Source: Saccharomycopsis malanga (lineage: Eukaryota > Ascomycota > Saccharomycetes > Ascoideales > Saccharomycopsidaceae). Taken from it: a DNA stretch of 64,000 nt. A program made the translations under genes and the position numbers. Positions 56,311 to 64,000 of this stretch are shown piece after piece. The stretch covers positions 1,984,001 through 2,048,000 of the forward strand of contig CP025323.1 of NCBI GenBank assembly GCA_004014935.1, given 5' to 3'. The notes under the pieces were generated by a model. That model was not told where the DNA came from and ran no database searches. It was given only the letters and a program-made list of their open reading frames with translations. The number at the start of each line of letters is the position of its first letter. The first letter of the stretch is position 1.

Positions 56311-57000
56311 AATCCTGAAGGAAATACACATAAAATTAAAGGCGATCAAAAACTATGTAATATTGTCAAGAAATAAAGAAACTCTCTCTGAAGGGTGAAA
56401 AACACGAATTTTAACAAATTATGTGTTATTTTCGACAAAACGATACTTTCTTAGTATTGAATAATATGTAACAGCCAAATATCGAAACAAAGTACATGGG
56501 ATACAACTCTAGGATTTGAAGTGTATATAAGTGTAAATTTGGTATAGTTTTGTTTGCTGTAAATGCTCTTGAATATGATTTGAAAGATTCAACTTTTTGT
56601 CAAAATTGACACTTTTCCGTTCTATCAAATATTTATGCACAAATATGAACTTTTTTCATTATAAATAGTACTATGATTTAGGAAAAAAATTTTAAATGTT
56701 AGGACACTTTTTGTCAAATCAAATTTGCCTGAATATCACCAATTTAATTCAATAAAACGTTTGATGATTACTCCAAAACTACAAGAGCGCGAATCGAGGA
56801 CCAAAACCCAAAGTGAGGAACGCCACACTTATTTTTCTGCACGTTTCTGCACTATTCTGCACTATTTCGTGTGGCGCATGGCCTAACCAACTTGGCCACC
56901 TGGAAATAGTAAGGTGTATAAACAGATTTTGCTGAAAAGACAGAATATCTTTACTTTGAGAGTTTATTTTGGCAAATAATATGCCATATTATACCTTCGA
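56311..57000 (-). repeat. Long dispersed repeat with tRNA-like core, copy 1
   Basis: Homologous, in inverted orientation, to 60320-60985. On the minus strand it has GGCATATTATTTGCCAAAAT, then TGTTTATACACCTTACTATT and the tRNA-like core CCAGGTGGCCAAGTTGGTTA. A hairpin with stem CGCCACAC/GTGTGGCG and then CCTCGATTCGCGC (degenerate B box) follow. Downstream are ATCAAACGTTTTATTGAATT, ATAAATATTTGATA and GTGTTTTTCACCCTTCAGAG. No open frame spans it. This copy has an extra TGCAGAATAG-type insertion in the hairpin loop. Confidence 0.75.
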
Positions 57001-57468
57001 GTTTGGTTGAAGCCAACTGTAAGGGCGTTCAGCATATATCCACTATTAATAAAGGCATAACATTGTTACTAGTTCAAAGAATATGATACGTGAATTGTTA
57101 GCTTGTATGACACTCAGTCAGAAAGTAAGTTGACTTATCCATCAACTGTGACTCCTATTTGGTCCTGACAATCATAAAAACTTGTGAACATAACATTTGT
57201 TTCCTGCCATCATAGCGTATATTGGCTAAATTCATAAAGGACGAAACTGCAAAATACACTTACCAAACTCAGTTTAGAAAAAGTTGAAGCTATAACCATG
57301 TACATTAGACTTACAGTCATATCCCTAAAGACTATCATTACAAATACAAACTTGAAACAAAAACTACCAAACTTGAAAATAACACTGTATAAAAATACAC
57401 TACCAAGTGTATAACAAATCTTTATAGTCATATATTAACGCCTGAAATTACATGTACCACCCTACATT
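57001..57468. other. LRP1 3' flank
   Basis: Gene-free DNA between the repeat copy and LRP1. The minus-strand frame 57210-57431 is hydrophobic and unsupported. Confidence 0.4.
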
Positions 57469-57945
57469 TCAACTATTAATCTTCTTCTTCTTCTTTTTCA
57501 TCTTCTTTTCAGGTTTCTGCACCTTGCCAGTATCGCCATTAGTCTTAGAAACCTTCGGCTTTGCATCTACTGACAATACCGACGGCGTGCTTGTTGATAT
57601 TGCAGCATTGATAAACCGTTTTGCTGCCTCGTCTGCAGCTTTTATACTTTTTTTGTCTTTTACTTGCTGGTTTTTAAATTTTGCAATGTAACGCTCCACA
57701 CGTTCTACTTCCTGCTGCACCGCATGCTTCTGTGGGTTTTCGCCAAGCAATCTGAGATACGAAACAAGAAGCTGTATGAGCAGATTGGTATAATTATTGA
57801 TTATTTGAACATTCTGAGCAGGTGAAGCAGTATTTGATATCCTTTCGTTCAAAGGCTTGACAACTAGCTGTTTTACCAGCGGCACTAAACTATCTACAGT
57901 CTTTTCTAGCTGTGCGAGCAACCCGTCCAAATCAACCTCGTCCAT
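57469..57945 (-). CDS. LRP1: Nuclear exosome cofactor Lrp1/Rrp47
   Basis: Lrp1 (Rrp47, C1D in animals) binds the N-terminus of Rrp6 and helps the nuclear exosome with 3' end processing of snRNAs, snoRNAs and 5.8S rRNA. The 158-aa protein (S. cerevisiae 184) has the helical Sas10/C1D domain (about 1-95), with LLAQLEKTVDSLVPLVKQLV and VERVERYIAKFKNQQVKDKK. The basic C-terminus (KPEKKMKKKKKKINS) is the RNA-binding tail. It is transcribed divergently from the coiled-coil gene at 58414 over about 470 bp. Confidence 0.9.
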   Translation of the reverse strand: MDEVDLDGLLAQLEKTVDSLVPLVKQLVVKPLNERISNTASPAQNVQIINNYTNLLIQLLVSYLRLLGENPQKHAVQQEVERVERYIAKFKNQQVKDKKSIKAADEAAKRFINAAISTSTPSVLSVDAKPKVSKTNGDTGKVQKPEKKMKKKKKKINS

Positions 57946-58413
57946 AATGATTGTTACGAAACATTATTAAAAGGACATAATATATCAATCATTGACATTT
58001 TTTTTTCATCTCATCGCGATTTATGATGACATAATAAAAGGAGCGGTATTACCTAAAACAATGGGGGTGGGCAAACCCCGGGTATTGGGATATGCACGAC
58101 TTGCATATTTAGTAGTGGATTTTCAAATTTTCCAGTTGTTTATCATGCATGGAAAACAGGATTGTGCGTCTCACATGCACGGTGTAACGCACGAGCTGCA
58201 ACTCTAAAAAAAGGCCAGACAAGTCTTGGATATTTCCGCAAGTAACTTGAGTGTATTTGGACATATCCGAAGAAATAGTACAGTTCTGTGCTGTTTTGCC
58301 GGCGGATTAGTGTTGTTTGGAGCCGAGACATAAAGGATCGACCTCCAGAAAGTTTAGTTTATAAGCAAGTGTTTTGACCAACTTGTAGCGTCCATTTTCA
58401 TACTATCTATATC
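57946..58413. promoter_or_regulatory. Divergent LRP1 / coiled-coil gene promoter region
   Basis: A 468-bp shared upstream region. CCCCGGGTATTGGGATATGC at about 58075 is GC-rich for the surroundings, but no factor site is assigned. Short frames here are unsupported. Confidence 0.4.
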
Positions 58414-59505
58414 ATGAGTGGCAGTTCTTCCGACAATGAAATAAGGCGAGGCTCTGTGGATCAAAAGAGCCCCTTGTCGAGTCGCCCCGGGTCGCCAGAT
58501 TCTCCTAGTGGTGATTCGAAAAAGGATGCCGAGATGGACGGACCAGTCACGTTGATGTCTGGGCTGCAAATGGCAAGAGATATAGACCAGATGGACATGA
58601 AGAGTTTGAACAGGCTTCAAGAGAAGCTCAGTGGGGATTTCAAGCTTTTGACCCAGGAGTATATAGCAGCGCGTATCAAGCGGGCAGAGGAATATTCGAA
58701 GGTCATACGGTCGCTCAAGCAGCAAGTGCAAGAACATCAAGAGCAGTTCAACGAGCAGTTTATGAAATTGCAGCCCACCAAGAACAATGGCGTAGAAATG
58801 CCTAACCGGTTTAGTTCCAGCCCTATTCTCGAGTATCCCGTGGTGCCCACCTTGCCAGAATCGACAGTGTTCACCGACAATTTCGAGGAGACGCTTGGTC
58901 CGTATCACAAGAAGCTCCGTTTGCTCTATGCTAAGTATAGATATGATTTCCACAATACAGAAAGGGCCAAGTATGCCAATATCCAGATCATATGGCAACG
59001 GTATCTCGACAGCCGCAAGCGTGCCAAGGAACATACTGTTGAGCAAATTGAATCTGAAATCGACCGTTTAGAACATGCTCTTTATAACGTGGCTCCCAAC
59101 GAATCCAAACAGTTGCAGAAAACTGCCAGAAGTGTTGGTTCTAATGAACGGTTCAGCGTAAACGAAACAGATGTTGCGCTGTACAATAGTCAAATCCAAC
59201 AGCTCCATCTCAATTATCTTCATAGCATCAACACTTCCCAACCTCCTTTAGCTCCAGCAGACGAAAATACCTCTTTTGAAGACTTGTATAAAATCAAGTT
59301 GCTCACACAAGATCAAAACAATATCTTTCAAAAACATCGCCAGTTTCTCGTCTCCGTATTGGATAAAATACAGCCTGCCAAACCAATACCAGAAACAAAA
59401 TCAACTCTTCGTCTTCCTAGCTTGTCCTTGCTTTTAAGCAACGAACCTCCTTATAAAAGAAGCTTTGGTGATTCAGACTTTCCTCACAAAAGACAAATGC
59501 TTTGA
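58414..59505 (+). CDS. Coiled-coil protein of unknown function
   Basis: A 363-aa protein I cannot name. The N-terminal 45 residues are Ser/Pro-rich with SP sites (SSRPGSPDSPSG). Two long helical, coiled-coil-prone stretches follow: about 55-120 (SLNRLQEKLSGDFKLLTQEY, then VIRSLKQQVQEHQEQFNEQF) and about 165-230 (YHKKLRLLYAKYRYDFHNTE, then EQIESEIDRLEHALYN). The C-terminus is Lys/Ser/Leu-rich (RLPSLSLLLSNEPPYKRSFG) and ends in PHKRQML. No catalytic motif or membrane segment is seen. Composition resembles nuclear scaffold subunits, but I could not demonstrate homology to Sds3 or similar proteins. Confidence 0.78.
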   Translation: MSGSSSDNEIRRGSVDQKSPLSSRPGSPDSPSGDSKKDAEMDGPVTLMSGLQMARDIDQMDMKSLNRLQEKLSGDFKLLTQEYIAARIKRAEEYSKVIRSLKQQVQEHQEQFNEQFMKLQPTKNNGVEMPNRFSSSPILEYPVVPTLPESTVFTDNFEETLGPYHKKLRLLYAKYRYDFHNTERAKYANIQIIWQRYLDSRKRAKEHTVEQIESEIDRLEHALYNVAPNESKQLQKTARSVGSNERFSVNETDVALYNSQIQQLHLNYLHSINTSQPPLAPADENTSFEDLYKIKLLTQDQNNIFQKHRQFLVSVLDKIQPAKPIPETKSTLRLPSLSLLLSNEPPYKRSFGDSDFPHKRQML

Positions 59506-59884
59506 GTGTAACATTACAAAATGCTTGTAACTACAGAATCAAATATCCTGTTTTACAATGAGATTATATAATTTGTATATCTCATTATATAATTATAATT
59601 TAAAATACCACAACTATATAAAGAATGGCTTCTTTTCAAATAAAGTATTTTGGTTTTAATTCTATAAGAACAGATACAGCTTTATTGCACAAGTCAAAAC
59701 ATTGCTGATCTTATGAGAAGCTAGCGATTGATCAAAAAAAAGTGAAAATGACCGTAGAGTACATTTGTATACAAATATTTGCCTTTTAGTTAGTCAATAT
59801 AAGCAAGAATTACTCATCATATTGCAGCAATCGCACATGAAAACTATTTTCAAAGTGTTTCGTATATTCTAAAGTATCCAATAC
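59506..59884. other. 3' flank of coiled-coil gene
   Basis: AT-rich, no gene. First part of a 3-kb gene-free interval that holds repeat copies. Confidence 0.4.
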
Positions 59885-60150
59885 TTTAGCTATGCCGCTT
59901 GGCCTGATGGCTCAATTCTCTCGGAGAACAGAAAAAGCTCTGGCAGGATAGTTTGGTAGATAGCACTGTGGAAGAAAAGGAAAAGGCCTTACAATTTAAT
60001 GGCTGGTACTTTTGAAAAGAAAAAAGACCCGGCAGACTCATGAGAATCTTATAATCAACAGGAAATGATTCGATTTTACCAAGCTCCTTTAAACATAGCG
60101 CGTAAATACGAGGCTGATATGTACTGGCCTCGAAATACATGATATATCGT
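59885..60150 (+). mobile_element. SINE-like element, diverged copy
   Basis: The head GGCCTGATGGCTCAATTCTC followed by TCGGAGAACAGAAAAAG matches the 5' ends of other copies. A possible second head remnant is GAAAAGGCCTTACAATTTAA. The end is TTTTACCAAGCTCCTTTAAA, CATAGCGCGTAAATACGAGG and TGATATGTACTGGCCTCGAA, with a weak tail. Confidence 0.7.
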
Positions 60151-60319
60151 ACAATTTGAAGCATTATAATGCCTGTAGCAGCTCTTCTGCCCTATTCAAG
60201 CTGATATTTAGCTAACGGGAAGATTTACCGGTATATGTGACCATCAAATGATACTTGTGTAGCTCATTCAAGGCCTACTATCCTCATAGACTACCTAAAA
60301 ACCCTTTTATCTCGGCTTC

Positions 60320-60985
60320 TACACTTAACTGGACATATTAACTACCAAAATATATTCTCGAAAAATGAAGATTATTTCTCTTTTTAAGAAACATCTGTCT
60401 ATACGCCTTACTATTTCCAGTGGCCAAGTTGGTTGAGTCGTCATGCGCCACGCAAAACAAGTGTGGCGTTCCTCACTTTAGGTTTTGGGACTCGATTCGC
60501 GCTGTGGATGTTTTGTAGTATTCATCAAACGTTTTATTGAATTAAGTCTATAGTATATAAGCTAATTTGATTTGAAAAAGAAAACCCCAACATCCTCAGT
60601 TTTTTTTCTATGTTATATTACTATTTAAAATAGAAAAAATAAGAGTTTCGAATAAATATTTGATAAAATGGAAAATTATCAATTTCGAGAAGAAGTTGAT
60701 TCGTTTTAGTCATATGCTAGAGCCTTCACAGCAAACCATACCACACAAAAATTATATTTCCATAATATGTAAAATCCAGACATTTTTATTAAAGAATTTG
60801 CTGTAAGAGTTGACTTTTATAAATTGTTTGACAGTGAGAAAGTATCACTTTGACGAATTTATCGCATAATATGTGTTTTTCACCTCTCAGATAGACCTTC
60901 TTTATTTATTGACATTAGCCCATAGTTTCGGATTGCTTTTTGTTTTATTAAATTCTTTTGGGTGTTGACTATTGACTGTAAATTG
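60320..60985 (+). repeat. Long dispersed repeat with tRNA-like core, copy 2
   Basis: Inverted homologue of 56311-57000. The core CCAGTGGCCAAGTTGGTTGA is followed by a stem CGCCACGC/GTGTGGCG closing a 7-base loop AAAACAA, then GACTCGATTCGCGC. Downstream are ATCAAACGTTTTATTGAATT, AATAAATATTTGATAAAATG, GTGTTTTTCACCTCTCAGAT and CTTTATTTATTGACA. Similarity to copy 1 fades towards both ends, so the boundaries are approximate. The two copies face each other across LRP1 and the coiled-coil gene. Confidence 0.75.
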
Positions 60986-62480
60986 GTGCTGCTTTTTTGC
61001 AAAAAAAAAAAATTATAAGGTAATTTTTACTTTTTAATACAACCAATTGTATTGAAAGAGTTTTATTGTTGAAAGCTTAAATTAAGATTGCAATACGCAA
61101 TCAAAATGGGTATCAACGTAAAATGGGTATCAACGTAAACTCTCAAACGTACCTTAACAGATAATTTCGCATGCCACTTGTATAGCTTGTTACCTGTGTA
61201 AGGTGTTCAACAGTTTCTGTATTATTATTTCTATCAAACATTTTTGTTAATTATAAATTTGGTTAGCTGTACTGGGCTCAAATTTAAAAGATTTTTATTA
61301 TTATTATTTGCACGATATTTATATCTTGTGTATGCTCTTTTGAAATGATCAATTGCCTCTTACAGTATATTTTGTTCATCTCATTGATATAAATTCTTCA
61401 ATTTGAACGCGTTTTAGTAAACTGGTATATGTTTGCCCAACAACCACTCTATCTCCATTTGTTTATCATATTGTAAAAGCTGTATAAAAACAAACTGGTT
61501 GAAACATTTAATGGTTGGCATTTATGAAAACAACCCCACTATGGTGACCAGATTCAAATACATTTTAAAAAGTAGATATCTTTGCTTTTATTACATGAGG
61601 TAGAATGTTTAAACTACTAGCTTGAAGGTTACATATTTCAAAGAAGCTGCTGGCTTCCAGTTTGCTGATGAAAATAAATACAACGGCAGGAAAGCTTTAC
61701 CCTGTAGAGTAATAAGATTGCAAATCCCGCACTTTGAAGCATATAAGTATTCAATAAGGCTTGGAGAAATTCGCTAATGAATAAGCTGTTAATTCTTGAA
61801 AAACTAAAGAACTCCTAAGTTGTAAAACCCACTTAAGCCAAGTATACCATTTCGATGGGGTTGCATTGAATTGCATAATACTGTGCGCATCATACTATCA
61901 ACGCGTTTTCATGCATTCAGAGTATGGAAGGATAATTTGTCTGGAGCTGATTTTCAGGTCAGAAGTAGTAATAATAATCAAGCTGATTGATTTTTCAGCT
62001 CAAAAGTAGTAATAATAATCGTGGGGAACGTCTATAAAGTCTATTCCTAGGCAAAAGCATTAGTGGATTAACTACAGTTGTGTATATCTTTCACCTAATC
62101 AAACTACATGTTTCTGCTTTTATTTTATTATTGGGCTGTTTCTGGCAGGCCTGAATAGTTTAGAAAGCAAAATTATTCGGCCATTTATGAAGTATCTTTA
62201 CAATTCAAACATATATACTCCTAATATAATGTGATGGCGTGCGCTTAACAATGTGCGTACACCCCATGTATTTTTCCTTTTAATAGGTGTATAACTCATC
62301 GAAAGCAATAGCAGTGTTATATAAGAGTCGAACCTAGGATTGAGGAGGTACAAGAAGTGAGTAAAAAAGTTTGATGAAATGAGTTGGAGGTTGTTTATGA
62401 AATTTTAGGGAGAATTTTATAGACAATTTTTGTGCAAAAATAACAATTTTATTAACAGTGATTTTAGATATTTTATAAAA
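60986..62480. other. Gene-free DNA upstream of UBX5
   Basis: AT-rich. A 20-bp tandem duplication (AAAATGGGTATCAACGTAAA) lies at about 61103-61140. A duplicated block with GTAGTAATAATAATC lies at about 61955-62020. A SINE-like 3' remnant lies at 61268-61310. A lone B-box-like word (minus strand GGTTCGACTCT, near 62330) has no A box nearby. The UBX5 promoter lies at the right end. Confidence 0.5.
61268..61310 (+). mobile_element. SINE-like element, last 40 bp
   Basis: Reads GCTGTACTGGGCTCAAATTT, then AAAAGATTTTTATTATTATTATT. Only the 3' end motif and ATT tail remain. Confidence 0.5.
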
Positions 62481-63923
62481 ATGTCGAGTGAACAGGTAGA
62501 TAACTTTGTTGCTGTGACGAACAGTGATGTTGAGACAGCAAAAAAGTTTCTTGAGTTTAGTGGAGGAGACCTTGAAGGAGCAATTATGTTTTTCTTCGAG
62601 AATGGTGGAGCCAGTGGCGGCAATGAATCGAGTTCTCGGGCCCCGCCGCCTGATTCTGATGCAGAACTTGCTTCGAGATTACAGAATGAGGCTTATGGAC
62701 AAACAGAAGAGATTCGGGCGCCTGATGCAGCGGTTTGTGAGCGGTTGGTAGATGATGTGCCTGAATTTGACTATCGATCGTTCATGTCTAGAGCGCGGCA
62801 ACAATCGCCAGTGCGCTCTTTTTCTGAGCGTGGGATATTCAATCAATTTGAACATGATTTGATTGATGAGGACGCAAACGACACCGATGAAAATGAGGAA
62901 GAAATATACGATAGACAGTTTAGTAGAAACAGCACTCTTAGTGCGCATCAGAAACGATTAGCCAAGTTGTTTCGTCCACCGTTTGATTTGATAGAGAAAC
63001 TCACATTAGATGGCGCGAAGAAAAAGGGCCAATCAGAGAAAAGGTGGATTTTGATCAATATCCAAGATCCGTCCAATTTCCAATGCCAATTGTTGAACCG
63101 CGACTTTTGGTCGGACCCTTCTGTAAAAGAGGTTGTAAAGCTGAATTTCATCTTCTTGCAATATAGAAATGAGGATTTCCAGGCAGTAGAATACATACAG
63201 TTCAATCCTTTTGACGAATACCCCCACATTGCCATCCTAGATCCCTATTCTGGCGAACGCTACAAGATGTGGAACGAAGTCCCTAATAAAGAAAAATGGC
63301 TAACCCAGGTCTACGATTTCTTGGACAGATACTCCCTACACCCTGGCCATAAAAACCCTGCCACTATCCACAATAACAAGGTCGACCCTTCAACGTTATC
63401 TGAAGCCCAGCAATTGGAGTTTGCCATGAAAAAATCTCTCAGCCAGGATCACAATGTTAACCAAACTACCAATAACTATTTCAACCCAATAAGTCTAGAT
63501 TCCGACGAAGAAGAATCTGCCCCGGAATTCGAGGACGATGAACCTATTGTCCAACAAAGCGGTGGAAAACAAAATATCCAGTCGCCCCAGCAAGTGGAAC
63601 TGGACGTGGAAGAAGAGGATCTAACTGAAGACGAACTCTTTGCTACCATCATAGCAAAAGACCATCCGGAACCTGAAAACGGGCCTGAAACAACTAGAAT
63701 CCAAATCAGGTTTGGTGATGGCTTTAGACAGGTCCGTCGTTTCAGTTTGCATGATAAAGTCAAAATCATTTATGAACTAATAAAGGCAAATTTTGAACAG
63801 GTTCAAGGCAAGGTTTTTACTCTCACAAGTCAAAGAATAAACTTGATTGAAAAGTTGAATGATACAATTCAAGACGCAGGCTTGAAAAACTCTTCCATCT
63901 TGGTCGATGTGCACGATATTTAA
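62481..63923 (+). CDS. UBX5: UBX-domain Cdc48 adaptor Ubx5
   Basis: Ubx5 (UBXN7/FAF-type) links Cdc48/p97 to ubiquitylated substrates. From the ATG at 62481 the protein is 480 aa (S. cerevisiae 500); the frame upstream opens only at TTG. It has a UBA-like domain (1-45, VDNFVAVTNSDVETAKKFLE). A disordered acidic part includes a possible ubiquitin-interacting helix (SDAELASRLQNEAYG). The UAS thioredoxin-like domain (about 178-276) has KRWILINIQDPSNFQCQLLN and PHIAILDPYSGERYKMW. A second UIM-like helix is SEAQQLEFAMKKSLSQ. The C-terminal UBX domain (about 403-480) begins TTRIQIRFGDGFRQVRRF. In S. cerevisiae it adjoins GPI8; here it is 22 kb away. Confidence 0.94.
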   Translation: MSSEQVDNFVAVTNSDVETAKKFLEFSGGDLEGAIMFFFENGGASGGNESSSRAPPPDSDAELASRLQNEAYGQTEEIRAPDAAVCERLVDDVPEFDYRSFMSRARQQSPVRSFSERGIFNQFEHDLIDEDANDTDENEEEIYDRQFSRNSTLSAHQKRLAKLFRPPFDLIEKLTLDGAKKKGQSEKRWILINIQDPSNFQCQLLNRDFWSDPSVKEVVKLNFIFLQYRNEDFQAVEYIQFNPFDEYPHIAILDPYSGERYKMWNEVPNKEKWLTQVYDFLDRYSLHPGHKNPATIHNNKVDPSTLSEAQQLEFAMKKSLSQDHNVNQTTNNYFNPISLDSDEEESAPEFEDDEPIVQQSGGKQNIQSPQQVELDVEEEDLTEDELFATIIAKDHPEPENGPETTRIQIRFGDGFRQVRRFSLHDKVKIIYELIKANFEQVQGKVFTLTSQRINLIEKLNDTIQDAGLKNSSILVDVHDI

Positions 63924-64000
63924 TAATAAAAAAATAATAATAATTGTTGATTTGCCTAAATTTAATCTTTTCTGGGTTGTATACAAGCTGTAGATTTTTA

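Noticed and set aside
62318-62350. B-box-like GGTTCGACTCT on the minus strand as a tRNA gene
   Set aside because: No A box or cloverleaf upstream; single-word match only.

Overview
This window is nuclear DNA of a budding yeast (Saccharomycotina). Nearly every conserved gene is a recognisable yeast orthologue in a long intron-poor frame: PLC1, SSD1, PSD1, DCD1, FMP41, SKO1, MDM1, IPI1, RQC1, a delta-9 desaturase, SRP72, GPI8, IRC3, IRE1, SAM35, LRP1 and UBX5. Intergenic DNA is AT-rich. Leucine is written mostly TTG, TTA, CTT or CTC. CTG is almost absent from the stretches read by hand (none seen in DCD1, none in the parts of GPI8 read, one non-conserved CTG in the part of the desaturase read). 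That fits a lineage with a reassigned CUG codon but does not prove it, so residues drawn as Leu from CTG are uncertain.

Layout: PLC1 (+) and SSD1 (-) are followed by PSD1 (-), DCD1 (+), FMP41 (-) and SKO1 (-). Next come MDM1 (+), IPI1 (-), RQC1 (+), a gene-free 2.3 kb holding a 168-bp satellite, a desaturase (-) and SRP72 (+). Then an AT-hook protein (+), GPI8 (-), IRC3 (-), IRE1 (-), a Zn2Cys6 factor (-), SAM35 (+), LRP1 (-), a coiled-coil protein (+) and UBX5 (+). From memory of S. cerevisiae systematic names, the genes are shuffled blocks of known neighbourhoods: PSD1/FMP41/SKO1 (YNL169C-167C), UBX5/GPI8/IRC3/RQC1 (YDR330-333) and IRE1/LRP1/SAM35/IPI1 (YHR079-085).

The most unusual content lies between the genes. 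A short dispersed element recurs at least 12 times, in both orientations. Its best copies start with a tRNA-like head carrying pol III A and B boxes, continue through a conserved body, and end in a fixed 3' motif followed by an ATT-type microsatellite. This is the structure of a tRNA-derived SINE, a class rarely described in budding yeasts. Two very long trinucleotide arrays (12979-13138 and 15773-15884) are its tails. A second, longer repeat with a tRNA-like core forms an inverted pair around LRP1 and the coiled-coil gene.

Other points: SSD1 has a 497-nt intron holding a 30-bp minisatellite, and the splice restores one 1259-codon frame. RQC1 carries 114 uninterrupted GAT codons, and its two halves lie in different frames. 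The desaturase has changed residues at two positions that bind the dimetal centre in relatives. No rRNA gene, convincing functional tRNA gene, CRISPR array or intact retroelement was seen.
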